From CAYPHA01 sp964410215 (GTDB taxonomy: Bacteria > Calditrichota > Calditrichia > Calditrichales > CAYPHA01), in NCBI GenBank assembly GCA_964410215.1, contig CAYPHA010000022.1, positions 1 through 63,210 on the forward strand: a stretch of DNA of 63,210 bases, given 5' to 3'. Made by a program: the position numbers and the translations under genes. The stretch's first letter is position 1. Each line of letters starts with the position of its first letter. Below the pieces are notes generated by a model. It made no database searches. It was not told the origin of the DNA and saw nothing but the letters and a program-made list of their open reading frames with translations. Positions 16,268-25,419 of the stretch are shown piece after piece.

Positions 16268-17024
16268 CCTCGTTTACCAGGCGTTTGCTTAACTGCTCTG
16301 AAATCCCTTTCACATCATCCATCAGTTCACTTTCGGGAAACTGTATGATAAATTTATCCAGTTCCTGCCGGGCTCTGTCATAGTCTTCCATTTCATTGAG
16401 GACCCTGATTTTTCCGTAAAGGGCGTCATCGGCCCATTCCGTATCATAATAATTATCCAGGACCTGGTCATAATAGATTAAAGCCGATTTAAATTCACGG
16501 ATTTTGCGGTATACCTCCGCATTGCCCCAGTCTTTCCTTGCCAGTTTATTACGTAGCTCCAAGATCTTTTTTTCTGCTTCTTCCTTATTTTTATGGGTAG
16601 GATATTCTTCGATGAAATACTGGTATTCACGGATGGCCTTATTGGTATAGAGCTGGTCCAGCGCCGGTCGCGGCGACAGCTTGTAATAGCACTCGGCCAG
16701 CTTGAACTGGGCATCCGGTACCAGAGGGCTGCGTCCCATGTCATTGATCAGCTTTTCAAACTCCACGGCCGCAATAAGGTATTCTTTCATATAGTAATGG
16801 GATTCGGCAAGATAAAACTGGGCGCTGTCGGCAACGGTACTCCCGGCAAATCGCAATACGACTACGGTAAATTCATTAACGGCTTCGTAATAGTCCTTAT
16901 CGTCAAATTTCTTCTTGGCATAGCTGTAATATTGTTCTGCCGTCCAGTCCGGCTTGGGTTTATTTCCGGCACAGCTCCAGACAAGAAGCAATACACTTAG
17001 AAGAAAGATCGTCAGTACGCGCAA
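16260..17024 (-). CDS. bamD: BamD-like outer-membrane assembly lipoprotein
   Basis: A signal peptide ending LLLVWSC gives a lipidated Cys18. The rest is about five TPR-like repeats (YYSYAKKKFDDKDYYEAVNEF, quoted in part as AKKKFDDKDYYEAVNEF, then AQFYLAESHYYMKEYLIA and AQFKLAECYYKL). This is the BamD layout at 254 residues. BamD anchors the BAM complex that folds beta-barrels into the outer membrane, so the cell is diderm. nadD follows with an 8-bp overlap. Confidence 0.88.
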   Translation of the reverse strand: MRVLTIFLLSVLLLVWSCAGNKPKPDWTAEQYYSYAKKKFDDKDYYEAVNEFTVVVLRFAGSTVADSAQFYLAESHYYMKEYLIAAVEFEKLINDMGRSPLVPDAQFKLAECYYKLSPRPALDQLYTNKAIREYQYFIEEYPTHKNKEEAEKKILELRNKLARKDWGNAEVYRKIREFKSALIYYDQVLDNYYDTEWADDALYGKIRVLNEMEDYDRARQELDKFIIQFPESELMDDVKGISEQLSKRLVNEDD

Positions 17025-17065
17025 ATTTCATACTCCTTTCGTTCACATTTATCATCCCGGGATGG

Positions 17066-17737
17066 TCAGGAGCGCATTATAAAAAAGAGATACACTACTG
17101 TGGATACGGAGATGATGACCATTGCCGGTTCTACGGCCCGTGTCCAGAGGGAATTATCAACGATCCGCCCCTGGAGAAACCGGTATGGTCCGTCTTCCAG
17201 AGCGGTAATATCCGCTTCCCTGATACGGTCTTTACTGATCCTTTTAATTTCAATAAACCGGACCATCTCACCATCTGTTTCACGTATCCATCCAACCAGT
17301 TGAATATCAAGCTGCCTCTCAAACGTATCAGACAAACCGAACAGACTGGCGGTTTTTTGTCTGTAAACGAAGTCTGCCTCAAATTGTTCAATAAAACATT
17401 CATAGGCCGCGTCAGGGCGGTCTACCGGAATGTTTTTCCTGCTCAGATACGACCTAAAAATCCGGTTCAGGAATCCGCTTTTCTCACCGTGGACCGCGCC
17501 CAGTTTCAGGCTCACCCCACTGCTGTCCAAATTTAACGGAGCGCAGACGGAATCAATCGCCTGCAACAGGGTCTGTTCCAGCATGTCGAAATTATCATCC
17601 GGCTTTCCTGCGAAAGCAGACCAAGGTAACAGACAGACAATTATTATTAATAAATACACAATATTTAAGTTACCGCGAATACGATTTTTATGCAACTTTT
17701 TGTCTGAATGGAATAGCATGGGATGGATGACTATCAA
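17066..17737 (-). CDS. Exported protein with C-terminal membrane anchor, function unknown
   Basis: I do not recognise the family. A basic N-terminus (DKKLHKNRIRGN) and hydrophobic stretch ending PWSAFAG look like a signal sequence with cleavage after AFA. The middle (about 45-200) is soluble and likely periplasmic. The last 25 residues (VIISVSTVVYLFFIMRS) look like a membrane anchor. It overlaps the DtxR-type regulator gene by 4 bp, suggesting coupled translation, and precedes bamD. An in-frame ATG at residue 7 is an alternative start. Confidence 0.7.
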   Translation of the reverse strand: MIVIHPMLFHSDKKLHKNRIRGNLNIVYLLIIIVCLLPWSAFAGKPDDNFDMLEQTLLQAIDSVCAPLNLDSSGVSLKLGAVHGEKSGFLNRIFRSYLSRKNIPVDRPDAAYECFIEQFEADFVYRQKTASLFGLSDTFERQLDIQLVGWIRETDGEMVRFIEIKRISKDRIREADITALEDGPYRFLQGRIVDNSLWTRAVEPAMVIISVSTVVYLFFIMRS

Positions 17738-18258
17738 GGATGTTCTTTACCGGCAAGGTAACACTTAATCTCACAAATTTTACAGTCGTCAACTTTTGAA
17801 CATTCGTAAACGAATTTTTGATATCTGTTTTTAAACGCCCGGGCAGCGGGTTCGTCGGACTGGTAAAAACCTATAAAATTCATCAGTTTTTCACCGGTTT
17901 CCTGGGTCAGAAGGTGTTCAATCTTACAGGCATCCTCTTCCGCTGTTTCCTCTGACAGATTCAACACCTCTCTGAAAAACATCTGCAGAATACGCCGTTT
18001 ACTTAAAACCGCGTTGATCAGTTTTTCACCCTTTTCCGTAAAATGATAAAACTTATTCTGATCTTCCTCGACAAACCCCTTTGTAATAAGCTTACTGATC
18101 GTTATGGAAACGCTGCTTCTGCTGATATGCAGGTGATTGGCGATATCGATTCCACGTGCGTACCCATTCTCTTTCAGCAGATTATAGATAGCCATCAGAT
18201 GATGCACACTGCTATGGGTAAGCCCGTCTTCTTCAAATTTTTTCCAGACGTCTTTCAT
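17734..18258 (-). CDS. DtxR/MntR-family regulator with Cys-rich tail
   Basis: The N-terminal winged helix (GYARGIDIANHLHISRSSVS; ITKGFVEEDQ) and the helical dimerisation domain match DtxR/MntR. The metal motif Cys111-x2-Glu114-His115 (CKIEH) is kept. The usual upstream His and Glu ligands appear replaced (KRRILQ), so metal sensing may differ. The C-terminus ends in Cys153, Cys159, Cys162 and Cys166 (CX5CX2CX3C), enough to bind zinc or an Fe-S cluster; the SH3-like third domain is absent. It has a good promoter and is first in its operon. Confidence 0.87.
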   Translation of the reverse strand: MKDVWKKFEEDGLTHSSVHHLMAIYNLLKENGYARGIDIANHLHISRSSVSITISKLITKGFVEEDQNKFYHFTEKGEKLINAVLSKRRILQMFFREVLNLSEETAEEDACKIEHLLTQETGEKLMNFIGFYQSDEPAARAFKNRYQKFVYECSKVDDCKICEIKCYLAGKEHP

Positions 18259-18300
18259 AACTGCTCTGGGTTAAAACATGCGTGCTATAATAATTATATG

Positions 18301-18329
18301 AATTTATATCTGCTGATTATTATTGTCAA
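18301..18329 (-). promoter_or_regulatory. Promoter of the dtxR-type operon
   Basis: Minus-strand TTGACA (18324-18329) and TAAATT (18301-18306) are 17 bp apart. An imperfect palindrome (ATATGAATTTATAT on the plus strand, 18294-18307) overlaps the -10 box and could be an autoregulatory operator; that is a guess. Confidence 0.6.
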
Positions 18330-18354
18330 ATTGTTTTAAATAAGGCCTTTGCCC

Positions 18355-19119
18355 CTAATAAAAAAAACGGCGCAGGTGCCCGCAGAATTCTTCAGGCGCA
18401 TCGGAATGGATCCAGTGGCTTGCAGAAGGTATGGTAACAATCTCCGCCAGCGGGAACATCCGTTTTATCGCCGGATGATCGGAAGCGATGATATAGTCTG
18501 ATTTTCCGCCGCTGACAAACAGGGTGTCCCCTTTAAAAACCCCATCATCATCGATGTTCTGAAGAATCAAACCAATATTGCGCTGTATGGCAGAGAGGTT
18601 CACTTTCCAGGAAAAGCTGTTATCCTCTTCCCGTTTCAGGTTTTTCAGCAGGAACTGGCGTATGGCCCTGCTTTTGATGGTCCCGGCTAAATGTTCATCC
18701 ACAGCTGTGCGGCTTTTCACCCGGCCCGGTTCGATGCGCGTCATGCCCTTGAAGAACATGTCGAACCGGCCGGAATCGTAGGAACGGGGAGCGATATCGA
18801 CGACCACGAGTTTTTCCACCCTGTCGGGATAGTTCATGGCATACTTCATGCTGACCTTACCGCCCATGGAATGGCCGATAAGCCGGACCTGATCAAAACC
18901 CTTTTCATCGATAAACGCCGCCAGGTCCCCGGCGAGTACATCATAATTGAACGTATCACTGTGTGGAGATTGCCCGTGATTCCGCTGGTCCGGCATATAT
19001 ACCGTATGTTTCCGGGCAATCCGTCTGGCAATGGTCAGCCAGTTATCCGACATGCCGAATAAACCATGTAAGATAATCAACGGCTTTCCGGAACCCAGTT
19101 TTCTATAAAATAACTTCAT
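18355..19119 (-). CDS. Alpha/beta hydrolase
   Basis: A 254-residue serine hydrolase of the YbfF/esterase type: oxyanion region LHGLFGMSDNW, nucleophile Ser in GHSMGGKVSM, Asp in the SGGKSDYI loop and His in ASHWIH near the end. The substrate is unknown, probably a small ester. It starts 3 bp after secA and is probably the last gene of the thiolase-to-secA operon. No clear terminator follows. Confidence 0.88.
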   Translation of the reverse strand: MKLFYRKLGSGKPLIILHGLFGMSDNWLTIARRIARKHTVYMPDQRNHGQSPHSDTFNYDVLAGDLAAFIDEKGFDQVRLIGHSMGGKVSMKYAMNYPDRVEKLVVVDIAPRSYDSGRFDMFFKGMTRIEPGRVKSRTAVDEHLAGTIKSRAIRQFLLKNLKREEDNSFSWKVNLSAIQRNIGLILQNIDDDGVFKGDTLFVSGGKSDYIIASDHPAIKRMFPLAEIVTIPSASHWIHSDAPEEFCGHLRRFFY

Positions 19120-19122
19120 AAA

Positions 19123-22101
19123 TCAGACGACTGCACCACAACATTTTTTGTATTTCTTACCGCTGCCACAGGGACAGGGATCATTGGGTTTTACTTTTTT
19201 CTCCACCCGGATGGGTTGTTTTTTATTTGAACGTTCTTTCGACGCCCGCTGTATATCACTTTCCTCGCTGGTTCCTTCGAATCCCAGGTTGGTTGCCGAT
19301 TCATGCACGAGACGTACGCGTTCATGCTGTCGTGCCTCCGCCCGGTTCACCGGCTCCGCCTGTACCTGGAATTTCCATAACCAATTCAGTGTATTTTCAT
19401 TGATGCGGTTAATCATCGTTTCGAACATCATGAAAGCTTCACGTTTGTATTCAATCAACGGATTCTTCTGACCATAAGCCCGTAAATGGATACCCTCTTT
19501 CAGCATATCCATGTCATACAGATGGTCTTTCCATTCTTCATCGATAACCCGCAGAATGAAGTAGCGTTCGAGGACAGACATCCTCTCTCTCCCGATGCGC
19601 TCTTCCTTAATCCCGTAAATTCTCAGGGCTTCTTCATTGATATAATCTTTCAACTCATCGACGCTGTACCGGCCGATTTCATCGCGTATTCGATTGAAAT
19701 CAACAAACAGAACGCCGCCGGTTTCCGCTTCCATGCTTTCCAGGTCCCATTCTTCGCTGGGGCTCCTGGGATCGGCATATTTATTTACCACCACATCGAT
19801 GTATTCTTCGAGAATATTTTTGACTTCTTCCCGGGTGTCTTCCTCTGTCAGGGCAACGCGCCTGCGGCTGTAAATCACTTCACGCTGCTGATTCATGACG
19901 TCATCGTATTCCAGCAGCCGTTTACGAATCGAAAAGTTGCGCATTTCCACTTTTTTCTGGGCTTTTTCAATGGATTTCGTGATCATGGAATGGGTGATCA
20001 CTTCGCCTTCTTCGGCACCGAGCCGGGTCATGATGCCGGCAATACGCTCGCTGCCGAACAACCGCATCAGTTCATCTTCCAGACAGAGGAAAAAGACGCT
20101 GCTTCCCGGATCACCCTGACGCCCGCTTCTTCCGCGCAACTGACGGTCAATACGACGGGATTCATGCCGTTCCGTGCCGATCACACAGAGACCGCCGGGT
20201 ATGCCCGCTTCCGGATCGCCGGCTTCACGCACGCCTTTACCCAGTTTTATATCCGTTCCGCGGCCGGCCATATTGGTGGCAATGGTAATCGCCCCCGGCT
20301 CACCGGCGTGTGCTACAATTTCTGCTTCACGCTGGTGCTGCTTGGCATTCAATACATTGTGAGGAATACCCCGCCTCTTCAGCATACGGCTGAGTGTTTC
20401 CGAGACATCGACCGTAATCGTACCCACGAGCACGGGCCGGCCCATTTTATACATTTTTTCGATCTCGTCTATAACGGCATTATACTTTTCCCGCGTGGTA
20501 CGATATATCCGGTCTTCCATGTCCAGCCGGGCAACGGGTTTATTCGTTGGTATCACCACCACATCGAGTTTATATATTTCCCACAATTCAGCCGCCTCGG
20601 TTTCAGCAGTACCCGTCATCCCGGCCAGTTTGTTATACATGCGGAAATAATTCTGCAGCGTGACTGTGGCGAGGGTTTGGGTCTCGCGTTCGATCTTGAC
20701 ATTTTCCTTAGCCTCTATGGCCTGGTGCAGGCCATCGCTATAACGCCTGCCATGCATGATACGTCCGGTAAACTCGTCAACGATCATCACCTTCGCATCC
20801 TGCACGACATACTCCTGGTCGCGCTCATAGAGAGAATAGGCCCGCAGTAACTGGGATATATTCTGTAATTTTTCACTGCGTTCGTTATATATCTGGTGCA
20901 GCTCTTCCTTTTTCAGCAGCTTGTCTTCGTAATTCAGGCTTTCATCGTTTTCAATTTTTGCGAGTTCATCACCGAGGTCCGGGAGAAGGAACATGTCCGG
21001 ATCATTCGGATTCAGACTGATCCTGCCATTCTCCGTCAGATCGATAACGTGGTTTTTTTCATCTACAATATAATAGAGGTCCCCGAAGTAATGTTCATCG
21101 GAGGTTTTATTTTGTCCCTTATCCCGGTAGTAGTCATTTTCAACACTCTGAACCATGCGTTTGACCCCACCGTCCTGGTAAAGCTTGCGGAGTCGCGGAT
21201 TTTTCGGTGCGCCGCGGTCTGCAATCAGGAGCTTCATAGCGCCTTCGTTTTCTTTCCCTTCGTTAATCAGTGCCTCACCCTCACGAACCAGCGTATTGAC
21301 CAGGCGGTTCTGCTGCATAACCAGGCGCTCCACCAGTGGTTTCATCTCTTTATATTTGTGGGTCGACTCAGCAACCGGCCCGCTGATTATGAGCGGTGTA
21401 CGGGCTTCGTCCACAAGGACACTATCAACCTCGTCCACAATCGCGTAATGATGTCCGCGTACCTGTACGATATCTTCCGATGAGCCGGCCATATTATCGC
21501 GTAAGTAATCGAATCCAAACTCGTTGTTGGTACCGTAGGTAATATCGCAGTTGTAAACATCACGGCGCTGCTGGGGATTCATTTCATTCAGGATAACGCC
21601 GACACTGAGACCCAGGTATTTGAAAATTTCTCCCATCCATTCCGAGTCACGTTGCGCCAGGTAATCATTCACCGTAATAAGATGTGCGCCTTTTCCTTCC
21701 AGGGCATTCAGGTAAAGGGGAAGCGTGGCAACCAGTGTTTTACCTTCACCCGTGGCCATTTCGGCAATTTTACCCTGGTGTAATACGATAGCGCCGATCA
21801 ACTGAACATCAAACGGGACCATATCCCAGGTGATATCACGGCCAACCACCTTCCATGTTTTGCCGTACAGGCGTTTGCAGGCCTGTTTCACAACGGCAAA
21901 GGCCTCAGGAAGAATATCATCAAGGGTTTCTCCCCGGGTAAGACGTTCCCTGAACTCCCCGGTTTTTTCTTTTAACTCTTCTTCCGGAAGCGCGTCGAAC
22001 TTTTCAAAATATTCATTGATCTCTTCAACAAGCGGTAGCAGTTTCTTGGTGTCGCGTTCGTGTTTTGTTCCAAATATCTTTGTGATCAAAGAAGTGACCA
22101 T
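19123..22101 (-). CDS. secA: SecA preprotein translocase ATPase
   Basis: It drives proteins through SecYEG. The Walker A motif MATGEGKTLVATLPLYL and the DEVDSVLVDEARTPLIISG helicase block are present, as is the C-terminal zinc motif CPCGSGKKYKKCC that binds SecB and phospholipid. It has 992 residues. An extra acidic, coiled region (around residues 300-400, with YYRDKGQ and LYYIVDEKNHVIDLTENG) resembles the insertion of Bacteroidetes and Chlorobi SecA. Confidence 0.98.
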   Translation of the reverse strand: MVTSLITKIFGTKHERDTKKLLPLVEEINEYFEKFDALPEEELKEKTGEFRERLTRGETLDDILPEAFAVVKQACKRLYGKTWKVVGRDITWDMVPFDVQLIGAIVLHQGKIAEMATGEGKTLVATLPLYLNALEGKGAHLITVNDYLAQRDSEWMGEIFKYLGLSVGVILNEMNPQQRRDVYNCDITYGTNNEFGFDYLRDNMAGSSEDIVQVRGHHYAIVDEVDSVLVDEARTPLIISGPVAESTHKYKEMKPLVERLVMQQNRLVNTLVREGEALINEGKENEGAMKLLIADRGAPKNPRLRKLYQDGGVKRMVQSVENDYYRDKGQNKTSDEHYFGDLYYIVDEKNHVIDLTENGRISLNPNDPDMFLLPDLGDELAKIENDESLNYEDKLLKKEELHQIYNERSEKLQNISQLLRAYSLYERDQEYVVQDAKVMIVDEFTGRIMHGRRYSDGLHQAIEAKENVKIERETQTLATVTLQNYFRMYNKLAGMTGTAETEAAELWEIYKLDVVVIPTNKPVARLDMEDRIYRTTREKYNAVIDEIEKMYKMGRPVLVGTITVDVSETLSRMLKRRGIPHNVLNAKQHQREAEIVAHAGEPGAITIATNMAGRGTDIKLGKGVREAGDPEAGIPGGLCVIGTERHESRRIDRQLRGRSGRQGDPGSSVFFLCLEDELMRLFGSERIAGIMTRLGAEEGEVITHSMITKSIEKAQKKVEMRNFSIRKRLLEYDDVMNQQREVIYSRRRVALTEEDTREEVKNILEEYIDVVVNKYADPRSPSEEWDLESMEAETGGVLFVDFNRIRDEIGRYSVDELKDYINEEALRIYGIKEERIGRERMSVLERYFILRVIDEEWKDHLYDMDMLKEGIHLRAYGQKNPLIEYKREAFMMFETMINRINENTLNWLWKFQVQAEPVNRAEARQHERVRLVHESATNLGFEGTSEESDIQRASKERSNKKQPIRVEKKVKPNDPCPCGSGKKYKKCCGAVV

Positions 22102-22103
22102 TT

Positions 22104-22820
22104 TTAATTTCCCTTTAAAAGTCTTTCTGCCAGAAAAACGGGTAATCCGTTTTTGATTATTTTTTCATAGGTTTTATTCACCGGGTAATATAACCGGACA
22201 TATTCCAGTTCCCGGCTTTCCGTATCGTATACGACGAAACACAATTTTGGTTCACCATCACGTGGTTGTCCGATACTGCCGACATTAATAATATATTTCT
22301 TACTATCGGTATCAAGGTATACATGGTGTTCGCGTATGACCCGGTCAGCGCTGTACACCACGGGGACATGGGAATGACCGATAAAACAGAGGGGTTGTTT
22401 AAAATAATCCATTTCGATTTCTGCAATTTCCCGGGATAGAATGTAATGCCAGCGCGACGGATTGGAGGGAGAAGAATGGACCAGGAGGAACGCTTCTTCT
22501 TCATAGGAAAAAGGCAGTGATTCCAGATAGGTCATATTCTCCTGCGAAAGAGTGTCCCGTGTCCAGAATACCGATGCCCGTGCATAATCATTAAAATATT
22601 CGATATCGGCCATACCGATCGCCGCATAATCATGGTTGCCCATCAGGGCCACCTTGCAGTTTTCACGAATCCGTTCCACACATTCATTCGGGTTCGGGCC
22701 ATAGCCCACAATATCACCCAGGCAATAGATGCTATCAATATCACGCCCGCGGATATATTCAAGAGCGGCGTCCAGAGCTTCAAGATTGGAATGGATATCT
22801 GACAGGATGGCTATTTTCAT
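22104..22820 (-). CDS. Calcineurin-like metallophosphoesterase
   Basis: All metal-binding motifs are visible in 238 residues: LSDIHSNLEAL, CLGDIVGYGPNP, MGNHDYA, LVHSSP and IGHSHVP. The YfcE/MJ0936-like single-domain form hydrolyses phosphodiesters; the physiological substrate is unknown. It sits between nusB (5 bp) and secA (2 bp). Confidence 0.9.
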   Translation of the reverse strand: MKIAILSDIHSNLEALDAALEYIRGRDIDSIYCLGDIVGYGPNPNECVERIRENCKVALMGNHDYAAIGMADIEYFNDYARASVFWTRDTLSQENMTYLESLPFSYEEEAFLLVHSSPSNPSRWHYILSREIAEIEMDYFKQPLCFIGHSHVPVVYSADRVIREHHVYLDTDSKKYIINVGSIGQPRDGEPKLCFVVYDTESRELEYVRLYYPVNKTYEKIIKNGLPVFLAERLLKGN

Positions 22821-22825
22821 ACAAT

Positions 22826-23275
22826 TTAACCGGACAGGGTAGAAATGAGTCCTCGACCTTTTTTCTGTATTTTCTCTTCCTCACGCAGTTTTTTCAGGAC
22901 GGCATCCAAAATACCGTTGATAAATTTACCGCTTCGTTCCGTGCTGTAGTTTTTGCCGATTTCGATAATTTCATTAAGTGTTACTTCCGGCGGTATTTCC
23001 TCAAAACACAGGAATTCCACGATTGCCATACGAAGCAGAAGTTTATCGATAATCGTGACCCGCTTAAAGTCCCAATTCTGCAGCTTCGATTTGATTTCTT
23101 CATCCAGTTCCACTTTTTTATCGATACAGGTCTGGATGATCTCCCTGGCAAATTCTGTAGCCAGATCCTGTTTTTCCACGCCTATACGTTCGATCAGGAC
23201 AGCAACAGGCTCCGGATTGAATTCATGGGCATACAGTATTTGTAACGCAAATTCGCGTTCTTTTCTTCTCTTCAT
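22826..23275 (-). CDS. nusB: Transcription antitermination factor NusB
   Basis: An all-helical 149-residue NusB: RRKEREFALQILYAHEF at the start, VTIIDKLLLRMAIVEFL, and the signature VTLNEIIEIGKNYSTERSGKFINGIL (quoted in part as EIIEIGKNYSTERSGKFING). With NusE it binds boxA RNA in rRNA operons. It lies 3 bp after hbd. Confidence 0.95.
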   Translation of the reverse strand: MKRRKEREFALQILYAHEFNPEPVAVLIERIGVEKQDLATEFAREIIQTCIDKKVELDEEIKSKLQNWDFKRVTIIDKLLLRMAIVEFLCFEEIPPEVTLNEIIEIGKNYSTERSGKFINGILDAVLKKLREEEKIQKKGRGLISTLSG

Positions 23276-23278
23276 AGT

Positions 23279-24130
23279 CTATTCATATGTATAAAAGCCC
23301 TGTTTTGTCTTTCGTCCAAGATGGCCCGCAGCTACTTTTTTCCTGAGCAACGGACAGGGACGGTATTTTGGATCACCAAGCCCCTCATGGAGCACTTCCA
23401 TGATACGGAGGCAGACATCCAGACCGATAAAATCAGCCAGCGTGAGCGGCCCCATGGGATGGTTCATACCGAGTTTCATAACCGTGTCGATAGCTTCAGC
23501 GCCGGCGACACCTTCCATCAGGCAGTAAACCGCCTCATTGATCATGGGCAGAAGAATCCGGTTTGATATAAAGCCCGGATAATCGTTCACTTCCACGGGA
23601 ACCTTCCCCAGAACTTCCGCCAGTGTTTTCACCTGATTGAATGTTTCGTCCGACGTAGCCAGCCCGCGAATAAGCTCCACGAGTTGCATAACGGGAACGG
23701 GATTCATGAAATGCATCCCGATAACCCGGTCCGGTCGGCCTGTGCAGGCTGCCAGTTCCGTTATGGATATGGATGATGTATTGGAAGCCAGGAGTGTTTC
23801 GCTGGAACAAATATCATCGAGTTGACGGAAAATCTTTTCTTTGACCGGGAACTCTTCGGTTACGGCTTCGATCACCAGCATGGCACCGGCCGCCGCATTC
23901 AAATCTGTCACAAACTGAATCCGTTCCAGAGCCGCATCCCCCGCTTCACGTGTCAGCAGTTCTTTGTTCACCTGCCGGGATATGTTTTTTTCAATGGTTG
24001 CCCGGGCCGTATCCAGGATCTCTTTATTCAGATCAATCAGCGATACGGAATATCCATGCCGGGCAAAAACATGGGCGATACCGTTTCCCATGGTACCACC
24101 GCCGATGACACTTACGCTTTCCTGTGCCAT
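23279..24130 (-). CDS. hbd: 3-hydroxybutyryl-CoA dehydrogenase
   Basis: An NAD-dependent enzyme that interconverts acetoacetyl-CoA and 3-hydroxybutyryl-CoA. The Rossmann loop reads VIGGGTMGNGIAHVFA, catalytic His is in GMHFMNPVPVMQLVE, and NHPMGPLTLADFIGLD carries the conserved Asn. At 283 residues the length is normal. The thiolase gene is 8 bp upstream; no crotonase is present, so the pair could serve butyrate, PHB or fatty acid metabolism. Confidence 0.93.
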   Translation of the reverse strand: MAQESVSVIGGGTMGNGIAHVFARHGYSVSLIDLNKEILDTARATIEKNISRQVNKELLTREAGDAALERIQFVTDLNAAAGAMLVIEAVTEEFPVKEKIFRQLDDICSSETLLASNTSSISITELAACTGRPDRVIGMHFMNPVPVMQLVELIRGLATSDETFNQVKTLAEVLGKVPVEVNDYPGFISNRILLPMINEAVYCLMEGVAGAEAIDTVMKLGMNHPMGPLTLADFIGLDVCLRIMEVLHEGLGDPKYRPCPLLRKKVAAGHLGRKTKQGFYTYE

Positions 24131-24138
24131 ATCTCCTC

Positions 24139-25326
24139 CTACATGGATTCTACTATAACGGTCGATGCTTCACCGCCGCCGATACAGAGAGAAGCCAGTC
24201 CTTTTTGCATGTCCATTCTCCGCATTGCGTACAACAGCGTAACCAGAATGCGGGCACCGCTGGCACCGATCGGGTGTCCGAGTGCTACGGCGCCACCGTT
24301 TACATTCACTGTTTCGGGATCGATTTTCAAGAGCTTATTATTAATCAGTGATACAACGGAAAAAGCCTCATTGATTTCGAACAAGTCAATATCGGAAATG
24401 TTCAGGTGCGCCCGTTTAAGCACCTTGTTGATGGAATCAGCCGGTGCGGTCGTGAATTCTTCCGGCTTCTTTGCGACGGAACCGTAGGCGATTATTTTCG
24501 CCAGCGGTTTCAGATTCAGTTCCCGCGCTTTATCGGCTGACATAAGCAGCAACGCGGCAGCCCCATCATTGATAGAAGATGCATTTGCGGCAGTGACACT
24601 GCCTTCTTTCCTGAAGGCCGGTTTCAGTCCGGAAATTTTTTCAAATTTCACGCGTCCCGGTTCTTCATCGGTATCAAAAACGAGCGGATCTCCCCGGCGC
24701 TGCGGAATTTCCACAGGAACTATTTCATCGTTGAAATATCCTTTTTTCTGCGCCTCGAGAGCCCTGGTGTAGCTCATCCGGGCATATTCATCCTGTTCTT
24801 CACGACTGATCCGGCATTCATCCGCACATAATTCCGCGGCATTTCCCATGTGGAAATCATTATATACATCCCAGAGGCCATCTTTAATCATGCCATCCGT
24901 AACAGACTGATGGCCCATTTTAAATCCCTGTCGGGCATTCTCCAGATAATACGGTACGCGGGTCATATTTTCCATGCCTCCGGCTACGATGACATCCGCA
25001 TCACCGAGCATGATGGACTGGGCAGCCAGCATAACGGATTTCAGGCCTGAACCGCATACTTTATTTACCGTCATGCACTCAACAGCTACGGGAAGTCCGG
25101 CACCAAGGGCCGCCTGTCTGGCCGGCGCCTGTCCTTCATTTGCCTGCAGAACATTACCCATTATGACTTCATCGATCAATGTGTTCCCGATTCCCGCTCT
25201 GCGGATAACATCCCCTATAACGATGCTGCCCAGTTTTGTTGCCGGAATATCCTTCAGGAAGCCGTTAAATGAGCCGATGGCGGTACGGGAAGCACTGACA
25301 ATGACGACATGTTCATTAAAGCCCAT
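24139..25326 (-). CDS. Acetyl-CoA C-acetyltransferase (thiolase)
   Basis: It condenses two acetyl-CoA to acetoacetyl-CoA or reverses this. The nucleophilic Cys is in NKVCGSGLKSV, the catalytic His in ALGHPIGASGARI and the second Cys in LCIGGGEAS. I take the ATG at 25326 (395 residues) because AAAGG lies 8 nt upstream; the longer start would be a GTG without a ribosome-binding site. First gene of an operon with hbd, nusB, the phosphoesterase, secA and the hydrolase. Confidence 0.95.
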   Translation of the reverse strand: MGFNEHVVIVSASRTAIGSFNGFLKDIPATKLGSIVIGDVIRRAGIGNTLIDEVIMGNVLQANEGQAPARQAALGAGLPVAVECMTVNKVCGSGLKSVMLAAQSIMLGDADVIVAGGMENMTRVPYYLENARQGFKMGHQSVTDGMIKDGLWDVYNDFHMGNAAELCADECRISREEQDEYARMSYTRALEAQKKGYFNDEIVPVEIPQRRGDPLVFDTDEEPGRVKFEKISGLKPAFRKEGSVTAANASSINDGAAALLLMSADKARELNLKPLAKIIAYGSVAKKPEEFTTAPADSINKVLKRAHLNISDIDLFEINEAFSVVSLINNKLLKIDPETVNVNGGAVALGHPIGASGARILVTLLYAMRRMDMQKGLASLCIGGGEASTVIVESM

Positions 25327-25358
25327 GTGCTGCACCTTTTGTTAAAGGATGAAAATTT

Positions 25359-25387
25359 AATTTACCTATTTTTCCTTGTCGATTCAA
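25359..25387 (-). promoter_or_regulatory. Promoter of the thiolase-secA operon
   Basis: Minus-strand TTGAAT (25382-25387) and TAAATT (25359-25364), 17 bp apart, end 32 bp before the thiolase start. Confidence 0.55.
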
Positions 25388-25419
25388 GAAATCAGAGAGG
25401 ACATATTCTCCTTCGGTTA

